Below, piece by piece: positions 6,946-15,004 of a stretch of DNA of 25,030 nucleotides; the stretch's first letter is position 1; the number at the start of each line of letters is the position of its first letter. The stretch lies in assembly GCA_934215545.1 (NCBI GenBank), contig CAKQAD010000022.1, forward strand, positions 1-25,030, in the 5' to 3' direction. The notes under the pieces are model-generated. The model did no database searches. It saw only the letters and a program-made list of their open reading frames with translations, and had not been told where the DNA came from. This DNA comes from an uncultured Prevotella sp. (lineage in GTDB: Bacteria; Bacteroidota; Bacteroidia; Bacteroidales; Bacteroidaceae). Position numbers and translations under genes: made by a program.

Positions 6946-8619
6946 TTACTTAATGAGAGAGAGCTCCATATCGTTGTCGGCATATCCCTTCAGCGATGGG
7001 TCTTTCTTCAGAGCCTCCTGCAGGTACGACTTAGCAGCAAACTTATTGCCACGACGTGCAGCAGCGATAGCGTGCAGGTAGTCGGTCATGGCATTAGGAT
7101 TCTGCACACCATCGAGAGTTTTTGTGGCAGCAGCATAGTCCTTGTTGAGGATCTGTGCCAATGCAGCGGTGTTCGACTTCTCCTTACCAAAGTCCTGAGA
7201 AGCCTGAGCGTAGTTGCCCTTAGCAATGTTGAGAGCACCAATAGCACCCTTTACATTCTCTGAGCCAGCGCCCTTAGCAATGTTGCGCTCTGCCTCCTGA
7301 ACGTCGCCATTGGCGAGTGCTATCAAGCCGAGGTTGGCGTGAGCCTCTGCAGCGTTGCTATCCATAGATGCTGCCTTCTGAGCATACTGTGTGGCAGCGT
7401 TGGTATCGCCCTTGGCAAGGGCAAGAGCTGCGAGGTTGTTGTATGCACGGTAGTCGTTAGGATAGAGTTCTGTGGTCTTCTTGTAGATTTCTTCCTGCTG
7501 TGCAGGAGTCTTGTCGAGAGTAGCGGCATAAAGCAATTCCTCAACGCTGAGCTTAGAAGCGTCGTCGCTGAGCTGCTTCTCTATCTGCTCGTCAGAGCGT
7601 CCGATTGTCTCATAGTTAATGATGAGGCGTGAACGGCGCAACTCTGGCAGGATGCCATCGGCCAACTCACGGAAGCCCATAGACATGTTGCGGATCTGCT
7701 CCTCGCGCTCCTGTGGGTCGGTATACATATTCAGCACGCGAATAATCACGTCCTTATCCTGAAGGTTGCTAGCAGCAACGAGACGCTGGAATCCCTCCCA
7801 GTCCTGTGCAGTGTAGTGGGCGTCGATGTTGGCGTCTACCTTTGTCTGCTTGAGGGTAGCCTTTACATAATCCTTCGACACGTCCTTACGCTTGCCGGCA
7901 AGCTTATCGTTGAACTTCACACCACCATCTGGCGATGCATAAGCCTGGATCTCTACGTTCTGAACGTTGAAGCCCTCGCGGTCGGCATTGATCTTGCGGA
8001 GCATCTCAACGAACTCGGTTACAGAATTGTTCTTGAGCTCGCTCTTGCGAAGCTGCGCCTGGTTGATGAGGAACTTGATATTTGCCTCCTGCTTAGCCTC
8101 GTTGACACGCTTGAAGGTGTCGGGAGCTATGCAGCCACTCTCTGAAACGAGTGTCTTATGATAGAGCTCTGATGTTGCAATAACACCCTCTGCAACCTTA
8201 ACGGCAGGCACATTGAACTGCTTCTTGCCAATGCGTGCATCGAAGGTGAGATACATATCGCTCTTCTGCATCTCTGGAACATAGTCGAAAGTGGTCTTCC
8301 TGGTGTAGCGACCGCCCACCTTATAGCTTATGGCCTGGTCGTTGCCCATTACCTTCTCGCCCTGGAATGTAGCACTCTGGCCTTTAGCCACCTGGCCGTC
8401 GGCATAACGCAGCTCTGGAGTCACTGTCACAGTGGCCTTCTTCTTCATGTATTTTTCTGGGAATGTGCCGTTGATGGTTGCTGACACCTTACCAGCTTGC
8501 GCCTCAAGCGGGTTAGGAGTTACAGTGAAGTTGTCGGCTGACAACGGACCGAGCTTTGAACACGATGTCATTAACAACAGCGATGCTGCTGACAATAACA
8601 ATAAATTCTTTTTCTGCAT
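6946..8619 (-). CDS. OmpA-like/TPR outer-membrane lipoprotein
   Basis: This 557-residue predicted lipoprotein has a signal peptide ending LMTSC with Cys20 as the acylation site. Residues about 25-170 are beta-rich and unassigned. The middle contains an OmpA-C-like, peptidoglycan-associating segment: VEIQAYASPDGG followed by the N-x3-L-x3-R-like pattern, about residues 222-250. From about 365 to 450 there are TPR-type helical repeats (YPNDYRAYNNLAALALAKGD, then an AHANLGLIALANGD repeat), and further alanine-rich helical repeats run to the C-terminus. Proteins of this build occur widely in Bacteroidales and are probably envelope-anchoring or scaffolding factors; no enzymatic role is visible. 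A promoter (8666-8693) and a strong terminator suggest a monocistronic, probably well-expressed gene. Confidence 0.85.
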   Translation of the reverse strand: MQKKNLLLLSAASLLLMTSCSKLGPLSADNFTVTPNPLEAQAGKVSATINGTFPEKYMKKKATVTVTPELRYADGQVAKGQSATFQGEKVMGNDQAISYKVGGRYTRKTTFDYVPEMQKSDMYLTFDARIGKKQFNVPAVKVAEGVIATSELYHKTLVSESGCIAPDTFKRVNEAKQEANIKFLINQAQLRKSELKNNSVTEFVEMLRKINADREGFNVQNVEIQAYASPDGGVKFNDKLAGKRKDVSKDYVKATLKQTKVDANIDAHYTAQDWEGFQRLVAASNLQDKDVIIRVLNMYTDPQEREEQIRNMSMGFRELADGILPELRRSRLIINYETIGRSDEQIEKQLSDDASKLSVEELLYAATLDKTPAQQEEIYKKTTELYPNDYRAYNNLAALALAKGDTNAATQYAQKAASMDSNAAEAHANLGLIALANGDVQEAERNIAKGAGSENVKGAIGALNIAKGNYAQASQDFGKEKSNTAALAQILNKDYAAATKTLDGVQNPNAMTDYLHAIAAARRGNKFAAKSYLQEALKKDPSLKGYADNDMELSLIK

Positions 8620-8665
8620 GTTTTTATAATTGTTTTATTTTATTGAGCAATGAATTTTGCAAGTA

Positions 8666-8693
8666 CAAAGTTAGTCAACAATGTTTGAACAAA
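8666..8693 (-). promoter_or_regulatory. Promoter of the OmpA/TPR lipoprotein gene
   Basis: On the minus strand, TTTG (8693-8690) and TAACTTTG (8673-8666) match the -33 and -7 elements with a 16-nt spacer. The start codon is about 46 nt downstream of the -7 box. Confidence 0.65.
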
Positions 8694-8779
8694 TGGGCTT
8701 AAGCGGTGTTTTTTATATTTAATTAATACCTATTTATTATAATAAGTAAGTTGTCCGATTTTTTTTATAACTTGATGCT

Positions 8780-11700
8780 CTATTTCGAACAATGGCTTAT
8801 GGCAATTGCTTGTGTTGCCACGTTGTATCCGCTCACTTCCACATATGCTTTCGGTTGGTGCTGGTCGGCTGCATCCCATTCCACCGTCACCGTCTTCTTT
8901 TTGCCTGGCATCAGGTGGAAATAGTTGTCGGAGTAGTGCACGGGAAGCACCTGCTCGCCATCGTCGGTGCGCAGACAGAGGCGCACCATCATGGCAGGCG
9001 TGGCAGAGGGGTTGTGAAGCTCTATTGTAGTGGTGCAGGTGTGGCACGATGCAGCGGAACTTATGGTGGCAACAGGGCTTGCAGCGACAGATGTGTCGAG
9101 GCGCACATGCTGCAGTTCGGCAAGCTGCTGTAGCGAACCCATAGAGTCGGGCAACACATAGAAGTTGTCGCTCACTGTGTGCAGGGAGTCGGCAAGCGTA
9201 AGCTGCACAAAGCGTATGCCATCACTACCCGATGCCACTGTCTCTGGCAAGGCAAGGGCTTGCAATGCCAGGGTGGTGTCGGCAGGACAATTCACCACTG
9301 CCGTATGCGTGGCAAGCCTACGTCCACACATGTCGAGAATGTCGCGGCGAGCGGTGAGAGCTGCTGCATGGGCTGAGCCATTGTTCACAACCTCCACGTT
9401 GCGCGTAAGAGCATTATATTGTATGTGCAACGGCTGGCATGCTTTGCGGCAGCCAAAGAATGCCGCTGTAGGCTCCAGATAGTAGTCGTAGCACTGCCAC
9501 ACCATGCTTGGCCAGCAGGCATGGCTCATCCATAATATCAGTCCCTGACGGTGGGCTGAGCCCGACTCAAACATGGCACGATAGCCGTCGTAGTTGATCC
9601 ATTGTGCCAGTTGGGTGAAGCGTTGAGCGCTGTCGATGGGGCCAAACATGCGCTCAAGCATAGCGTTGAACGATGCTCCGCGCTGTGCTCCCTGCTGTGT
9701 GAAGTCGTGCTGCCCCCAGGCATCGCCTTGCGGCCATAGCCTGTCGGCAGGCAGGGTGCGTTGCAAGCCATCGAAGGTCATCACATTTGGCATGCCACGC
9801 TCGGTGTGCAGCTTGCCCGTCTGACGCTCGAAGTAGGTCTTGGCAGGCTCTGCCCAATAGGGGCCATGTCCGCTAACGCCTTCATCGGCCGACGACGATA
9901 TGTAGAGCAAACCGGGATTGAGGTGGCTCACGATGCTGCGCAACTGCTTGTCGAGCGATGCTGGCGGATAGCCTTCGTTGCGTCCGCAGTAGAGAGCTAT
10001 CGAGGCATGGCGCCGCATGCGCTGTGTGAAGTCAGTGGCATTGCTCATGAACATAGCCTCATCAAAAGGGTCAGGACCATCGGAAGGGTTGGCAAGCCAG
10101 AAGTCTTGCCACACCATAATGCCATAGCGGTCGCAGGCATCATAAAATTCCTCATCGCCAGTCTGCCCCACCCAGTTGCGTATCATATTGAAATGCATGT
10201 CGCGGTGGTATCTCACTGCAGCATCATATTCTCTGCCACGATAGTTGAGGTTGTGCTCAGAAAATCCCCAGTTGCCTCCCATTGGCACTATGCGCTTTCC
10301 ATTGCAATAAATCTTTAGTTGGGTGGTGGCATCGCGATAGCGCATCTGGCGTAGTCCGGCGTTATAGGTGAGTTCCTCTGATGGCCCGTCATCATCGGCT
10401 TTAAATCTAAAACCTGAGGCATGCAGATAAGGCTCGCCATAACCATTGGGCCACCATAGGCGCATACGACGCGAGCGAAGCTGCTGATGTTGCTCTGGCA
10501 AGAACCTTATCTCGCGACGTTCACCGGCAGCAAGCGTTAGTCGCTGACTGAACTTCACATCGCCTATCCATCCGCTAAGGGTGCCGCTGATACTCTTTGG
10601 TAGCATATTTTCTACCATTACAGCAGGCGTGATGGTGGCAGCGGTATCGGGGAGCGCCAGTTGTGTGGTGACGACAGGATCGGTGAGCACCACCGAATGG
10701 GTGGCGGTGAGATATACATCGTTCCATATTCCTATGTCGCGACCACGCACAGTGCTTATCCAGTCCCACCCTGTAGTGGCATGAAATGTAGGGTTGTCGG
10801 CACCAAGAATACCGCCATTGAAATCGGTGTTGAGCTCGGTCTTCTCCTTTACTATACCAGGGTGAGCATTGGCTATTATCTCCACTGCAAGATAGTTGTC
10901 GGCATCGTGGTGTAGATAGGACGTTATGTCGGTGGCAGAGCGTTGAAAGGCGCCCTCTATGCGGGCTATCTTATGCCCGTTGAGCCACACGTTGGCTTTC
11001 CAGTTGATGCCATCGAAATTCATTATCACCCGTTTATCGGCAAACGACGATGGCACACGGAAGGTGCGACGATACCAGAAATTGCTGCAGAAGAAGGCAT
11101 CGGAGGCGGCAAACAGATTGTCGCCGAGGTTTGTGTCGGGCAGTATGCCGAGGTTCACATAGCTGGTGAGCACGGTGCCGGGTACGGTGGCAAGATGCCA
11201 ACTGGAAGTGTCGGCGGCATCGGTTGATAGTTGGGCACCACCAGCCTTCACTTCTGAGGCACGCTGCAGCTGCCATGCACCACCCGACAACGACTTATAA
11301 TTATCGGTGGCTGCTGGTTCTGGAGCTGCGGTGGCAGTGATGCCTCCAGTGCCGTAGACGCTCATCTCGCTAAGCACATAAGCCGGACTGAACACATCGG
11401 CATCTATCATGGCACGCTCCTGAGACTGCAAGGTGGCGCGGCGTGTAAGCAGAAGGCGCACATAGCGGGCTGCCACATGTCCTAAGGCAATATTGTCGGT
11501 AAGCTGAGGCGTGGTAGGAAGAGATGCCACACGGTGCCAGTTGCTACCATCGTGGCTCACCTCCACATAGCCTTCGGCAGGCTTGCGCACCCACTGCAGG
11601 CAGACATTGTCGATATGTGATGGGGCATGAAGATCCATCATCACCCACTGTTGTTCGGAAGCATCGCTCATCCATGCGCTACCGAGGGTGCTGTTGGTGA

Positions 11701-12517
11701 GCATCTCGGAGGTGAGCATATGGCTGCCTTTGAACAGGCGCACACCAGTGATGGTCCAATGGGCGGCACCGGGCATGTCGAGTTCGAGGCGAAGCGCACT
11801 GAATTGTTGTGTCTTACGGCTGATAGGCAGCTTCACTCTGATGCGGCGTGTGGGCAGAAGGTCGTCGCCGGTTTGCTTGTTGGGGTCGCTATGCATGCGG
11901 TATCTCGATACCATGCCTGGCAAGCTGTCGCCAGTAAGACTGCTTGCCAGACGCCATGGCGTGATGCCGCGGCGCTGCCGGGTGCCAGCAGTGAGCACAC
12001 GGATGGTGTAGCCCTTAGTGGCTTGCTCCGGACGATATGCCATGGTGCACACCAGTTCCACAGAGTCGGCATGCAGCGTCATGCCATGCCACACATATTG
12101 CAGATGATTACTGGCGCCAAGGAGCACATTGCGTGTCCAGTCGCCGCCATCGATGGCACACTCGCGCTCACGCCGTGGCAGCAGTCCTTGACGGGTGCTG
12201 GCGGTGAGATATGGTGGCATGACGGTGCTGACGATGCCATCGTTGATGAGTTGTGAGGTGAGGTTGTAGTCATAAGCAGATGAGGTGCGCACCACAGCAT
12301 TTGCTGACAGGCAACGCTTAGCGACCACCCTGCCACCATCGCAAAATTGTGATGTAGCAGTGCATGGGTATGGGGTAAGCACTGGCGAGAAGTTATCGGA
12401 TGGAGCACCGGGATACTTGCCTATGCCACGAGTGGGCTGTGGCTGTGCCACGACTGATTGCAGCATTGCTGCAGAAATATATAGTAGATGTAGTAATAGC
12501 AGACGCAAGGTGTTCAT
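8780..12517 (-). CDS. Secreted glycoside hydrolase family 2 protein with discoidin-like N-terminal region
   Basis: This 1245-residue protein has a cleavable signal peptide (about 1-24, ending VVAQ). Residues about 30-400 are an accessory region that includes a F5/8 type C (discoidin)-like module at about 270-390 (WVMMDLHAPSHIDNV, VEVSHDGSNWHRV, RYVRLLL). A GH2 sugar-binding jelly roll follows at about 440-605 (WYRRTFRVP, FDGINWKANVWLNG), then an Ig-like domain and a TIM barrel at about 735-1010. The probable acid/base is Glu848 in CGRNEG and the nucleophile Glu906 in HTERGMP. C-terminal Ig-like domains resemble those of beta-mannosidases and exo-glucosaminidases. It is probably periplasmic or surface-exposed and removes beta-linked sugars from glycans; the substrate cannot be read from sequence. 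No SusC/SusD, sulfatase or regulator lies beside it, so it is not in a classical polysaccharide utilisation locus. Confidence 0.9.
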   Translation of the reverse strand: MNTLRLLLLHLLYISAAMLQSVVAQPQPTRGIGKYPGAPSDNFSPVLTPYPCTATSQFCDGGRVVAKRCLSANAVVRTSSAYDYNLTSQLINDGIVSTVMPPYLTASTRQGLLPRRERECAIDGGDWTRNVLLGASNHLQYVWHGMTLHADSVELVCTMAYRPEQATKGYTIRVLTAGTRQRRGITPWRLASSLTGDSLPGMVSRYRMHSDPNKQTGDDLLPTRRIRVKLPISRKTQQFSALRLELDMPGAAHWTITGVRLFKGSHMLTSEMLTNSTLGSAWMSDASEQQWVMMDLHAPSHIDNVCLQWVRKPAEGYVEVSHDGSNWHRVASLPTTPQLTDNIALGHVAARYVRLLLTRRATLQSQERAMIDADVFSPAYVLSEMSVYGTGGITATAAPEPAATDNYKSLSGGAWQLQRASEVKAGGAQLSTDAADTSSWHLATVPGTVLTSYVNLGILPDTNLGDNLFAASDAFFCSNFWYRRTFRVPSSFADKRVIMNFDGINWKANVWLNGHKIARIEGAFQRSATDITSYLHHDADNYLAVEIIANAHPGIVKEKTELNTDFNGGILGADNPTFHATTGWDWISTVRGRDIGIWNDVYLTATHSVVLTDPVVTTQLALPDTAATITPAVMVENMLPKSISGTLSGWIGDVKFSQRLTLAAGERREIRFLPEQHQQLRSRRMRLWWPNGYGEPYLHASGFRFKADDDGPSEELTYNAGLRQMRYRDATTQLKIYCNGKRIVPMGGNWGFSEHNLNYRGREYDAAVRYHRDMHFNMIRNWVGQTGDEEFYDACDRYGIMVWQDFWLANPSDGPDPFDEAMFMSNATDFTQRMRRHASIALYCGRNEGYPPASLDKQLRSIVSHLNPGLLYISSSADEGVSGHGPYWAEPAKTYFERQTGKLHTERGMPNVMTFDGLQRTLPADRLWPQGDAWGQHDFTQQGAQRGASFNAMLERMFGPIDSAQRFTQLAQWINYDGYRAMFESGSAHRQGLILWMSHACWPSMVWQCYDYYLEPTAAFFGCRKACQPLHIQYNALTRNVEVVNNGSAHAAALTARRDILDMCGRRLATHTAVVNCPADTTLALQALALPETVASGSDGIRFVQLTLADSLHTVSDNFYVLPDSMGSLQQLAELQHVRLDTSVAASPVATISSAASCHTCTTTIELHNPSATPAMMVRLCLRTDDGEQVLPVHYSDNYFHLMPGKKKTVTVEWDAADQHQPKAYVEVSGYNVATQAIAISHCSK

Positions 12518-12590
12518 AATTGCGATTTTTTCGTGGTTTTAGTTTGTATTATTACTTAAGAGAGCACCAAATATGGGTGCATGCCATGTG

Positions 12591-12598
12591 CAAAGTTA
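12591..12598 (-). promoter_or_regulatory. Probable promoter -7 box of the GH2 gene
   Basis: On the minus strand 12598-12591 is TAACTTTG, matching TAnnTTTG. No clear TTTG is present at the usual -33 distance. The GH2 start codon is 74 nt downstream. Confidence 0.5.
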
Positions 12599-12638
12599 CG
12601 TTTTTTTGTATAGACCACTTAAAATCATGTCTGCTATT

Positions 12639-12669
12639 TTTGTTATATTGGCGGTTTGGCGTACCTTTG
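12639..12669 (+). promoter_or_regulatory. Promoter of the transporter-rnhA operon; sets the transporter start
   Basis: TTTG at 12639-12642 and TACCTTTG at 12662-12669 match the -33 and -7 elements with a 19-nt spacer. Because the -7 box lies inside the upstream part of the open frame (which opens at 12573), translation must begin downstream, at the ATG at 12699. Confidence 0.75.
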
Positions 12670-12698
12670 CATTCCACAACAACTATCAAATTAACAAA

Positions 12699-14360
12699 AT
12701 GGAATGGATTAACAATCTCTTCACCATACACTCAGCAGTACAGACCGTTGTGCTGCTTGCTCTTATAGTGTCTATAGGATTGGCACTCGGCAAGCTCCGC
12801 ATACGGGGCATATCATTGGGTGTGGCTTTTGTTTTCTTCATAGGCATCGTGGCTGGTAGCCTTGATTTCAGTGCCGACGAAGACATGATTAGCTTTGCCG
12901 AGACATTCGGATTGTCGCTCTTTGTATATGCCTTAGGACTGCATGTGGGACCTAACTTCATTGGCATGATGCGCCACGATGGCGTGCGACTGAACCTTTG
13001 GGGACTTGGAATCATACTGCTCGGCACCTTCATGGCGCTGGCTCTATGTGTGGTGTTGCCCATCGGAGTGCCCGATATGGTGGGTATACTCTGTGGTGCC
13101 ACTACCAACACTCCTGCCCTCGGTGCTGCACAGCAGGCACTAACCAATGCCCACATGCCCAGCAGTGGTGCCGCCCTGGGCTGCGCCGTGACCTATCCAC
13201 TTGGTGTAGTGGGTGTGATATTTGCCATGATATTACTACGCAAGTTTGTGGCAAAACCTTCCGATCTCACCTATAAGCCTTCCACCGACGAAGATAATAC
13301 CTACATCGGACAGTTTGCCGTAATCAACCCAGCAATAACCAATAAGACAATTGCCGAGATATCATTAATGACAAAGCGTCACTTCATAATATCTCGTATA
13401 TGGCGCGACGGCAAAGTGATTGTGCCGCTGGCATCGACGGTGATGCAGATTGGCGACAACGTGATGGTGGTGACCAACCGCGATGAGGTGCCGGCAATGG
13501 ACATTCTATTCGGAAAACATGTGGAGAAAGACTGGAACCGCGACAAGATCGACTGGAATGCTATCGACTCTACTCTTGAGAGCCGCGTGATAGTGGTGAC
13601 ACGCACACGACTGAATGGAAAGACATTGGGCTCGCTGCACATGCGACAGTCGTATGGCGTGAACGTGTCGAGAGTGATGAGAGGCGACATCAAGCTCCTT
13701 GCCACCGACGACCTGCACCTGCAATATGGCGACTATGTAACCGTGGTGGGCACGCCAAGCAGCATCGACAACGCCGAAGCTTTCCTGGGCAATGCGGTGC
13801 AAGGACTCAATGAGCCTAATCTCGGTGCCATATTCTTCGGACTGCTCATTGGTATGGCACTGGGAATGATACCTATAAACATCCCTGGAATGAGCGCTCC
13901 TGTGAAGTTGGGCATTGCTGGCGGACCTATTATAGCGGGCATCGTGATTGGTGCCTTGGGCTCAAGGGTGCACTTCATAAGCTATACCACACGCTCGGCA
14001 TCGCTGATGCTTCGCAAACTCGGACTATCGCTCTACCTGGCTTGTCTGGGACTGGTGGCAGGTACCGACTTCCTCGCCACTATCATACGCCCTGAAGGTG
14101 TACTGTGGGTGGCAGTGGGATTTGCACTGACAGTGATACCACTGCTGATAGTGGGTGCAATAGCTCTAAAAACAGGCAAATTCGACTTCGGCTCCATCTG
14201 CGGACTGCTATGCGGAGCCATGGCAAACCCTATGGCACTGAGCTATGCCAACGACACCATAAAGAACGACCGCGCTGCGGTGGCATACACATCGGTGTAT
14301 CCGCTGGGAATGTTCATACGTGTCATCATTGCACAAATAATAATAATGTTTATAGTATAA
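12699..14360 (+). CDS. YidE/AspT-type membrane transporter with two TrkA-C domains
   Basis: This 553-residue inner-membrane protein belongs to the AspT/YidE/YbjL putative antiporter family. Two membrane halves, about 10-183 and 375-553, flank a cytosolic pair of TrkA-C-like regulatory domains (about 200-270 and 290-365). The halves repeat family motifs: GATTNTPALGAAQQAL (133-148) is echoed by GAMANPMALSYAND (506-519), and TYPLG (165-169) by VYPLG (533-537). AspT exchanges aspartate for alanine; the substrate here is unknown. The open frame extends 42 codons upstream, but a promoter at 12639-12669 overlaps that part and MEWINNLF fits a normal start. It forms an operon with rnhA, whose ATG begins 1 nt after its stop codon. 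Confidence 0.9.
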   Translation: MEWINNLFTIHSAVQTVVLLALIVSIGLALGKLRIRGISLGVAFVFFIGIVAGSLDFSADEDMISFAETFGLSLFVYALGLHVGPNFIGMMRHDGVRLNLWGLGIILLGTFMALALCVVLPIGVPDMVGILCGATTNTPALGAAQQALTNAHMPSSGAALGCAVTYPLGVVGVIFAMILLRKFVAKPSDLTYKPSTDEDNTYIGQFAVINPAITNKTIAEISLMTKRHFIISRIWRDGKVIVPLASTVMQIGDNVMVVTNRDEVPAMDILFGKHVEKDWNRDKIDWNAIDSTLESRVIVVTRTRLNGKTLGSLHMRQSYGVNVSRVMRGDIKLLATDDLHLQYGDYVTVVGTPSSIDNAEAFLGNAVQGLNEPNLGAIFFGLLIGMALGMIPINIPGMSAPVKLGIAGGPIIAGIVIGALGSRVHFISYTTRSASLMLRKLGLSLYLACLGLVAGTDFLATIIRPEGVLWVAVGFALTVIPLLIVGAIALKTGKFDFGSICGLLCGAMANPMALSYANDTIKNDRAAVAYTSVYPLGMFIRVIIAQIIIMFIV

Positions 14361-14361
14361 T

Positions 14362-14826
14362 ATGCTGACAAATCCTCCTTCTTATAGGCACGACACCGTG
14401 CTGCCACTACCAATGGAAGTGACTGCCAATGCATGGGCGGTGGATGCTGCCTGCTCTGGCAATCCCGGACCAATGGAATATCAAGCCATCGACCTTGCCA
14501 CGGGAGCACTGGTTTTTCACTTCGGACCAGTACATGGCACCAACAACATCGGTGAGTTTCTTGCCATTGTGCATGCCTTGGCACTGCTCGACAAGCAGGG
14601 CGTCAGCGGAAAAACTATCTATAGCGACTCGCGAAACGCCATTCTGTGGGTGCAGAAACGACAATGCAAAACAAAACTCGAGCGCAATGCCAGCACCGAA
14701 CAGCTTTATCAGATTATAGCAAGAGCAGAGACATGGCTGAGAACACACCAGATAAAGAACCCAGTAGTGAAATGGGAAACAGGAAAATGGGGCGAGGTGC
14801 CTGCCGACTTCGGACGAAAGGGATAA
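14362..14826 (+). CDS. rnhA: Ribonuclease HI
   Basis: This 154-residue enzyme cleaves RNA in RNA-DNA hybrids. The acidic catalytic residues are visible: Asp28 in VDAACSGNPG, Glu65 in GEFLA, Asp89 in YSDSRN and Asp149 in PADFGRK. It lacks the N-terminal hybrid-binding domain found in some Bacteroidota RNase H proteins, so it is the compact form. Its ATG follows the transporter stop by a single base, which implies translational coupling within one transcript. The first ~20 residues are not conserved-looking; Met18 (about 14413) is an alternative start. A long hairpin terminator follows at 14898-14964. Confidence 0.9.
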   Translation: MLTNPPSYRHDTVLPLPMEVTANAWAVDAACSGNPGPMEYQAIDLATGALVFHFGPVHGTNNIGEFLAIVHALALLDKQGVSGKTIYSDSRNAILWVQKRQCKTKLERNASTEQLYQIIARAETWLRTHQIKNPVVKWETGKWGEVPADFGRKG

Positions 14827-14897
14827 CAAGCACAGCCTCAGCAGGCATAAATGCCACTATTTGATAAAATACAAGAAACAACTTAATAAATATAAAC

Positions 14898-14964
14898 AAC
14901 GACTGAGGACACTCACATGCCGCCTTAAACGCAAGGCAAGGCATGATGAGTGTCCTCAGTCGTT
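14898..14964. terminator. Large nested hairpin, bidirectional terminator
   Basis: An 18-bp perfect stem, AACGACTGAGGACACTCA (14898-14915) with 14947-14964, continues after a one-base bulge into CATGCC/GGCATG (14916-14921 with 14940-14945). It then continues into GCCTT/AAGGC (14922-14926 with 14933-14937). It lies between the convergent rnhA and phosphatase genes. There is only a short T-run, so it may terminate by sheer stability or protect 3' ends. Confidence 0.85.
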
Positions 14965-15004
14965 TATGATGCTTGCAAAAGCAAGCTATGTGGTTGCGCC
15001 AGAA

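Noticed and set aside
9761..10318. 185-codon plus-strand open frame inside the GH2 gene
   Set aside because: It is antisense to the catalytic barrel containing the GH2 active-site motifs, with no independent evidence.
12573..12698. 42-codon N-terminal extension of the YidE-type transporter
   Set aside because: The promoter elements at 12639-12669 lie within it and the extension is not typical of the family.
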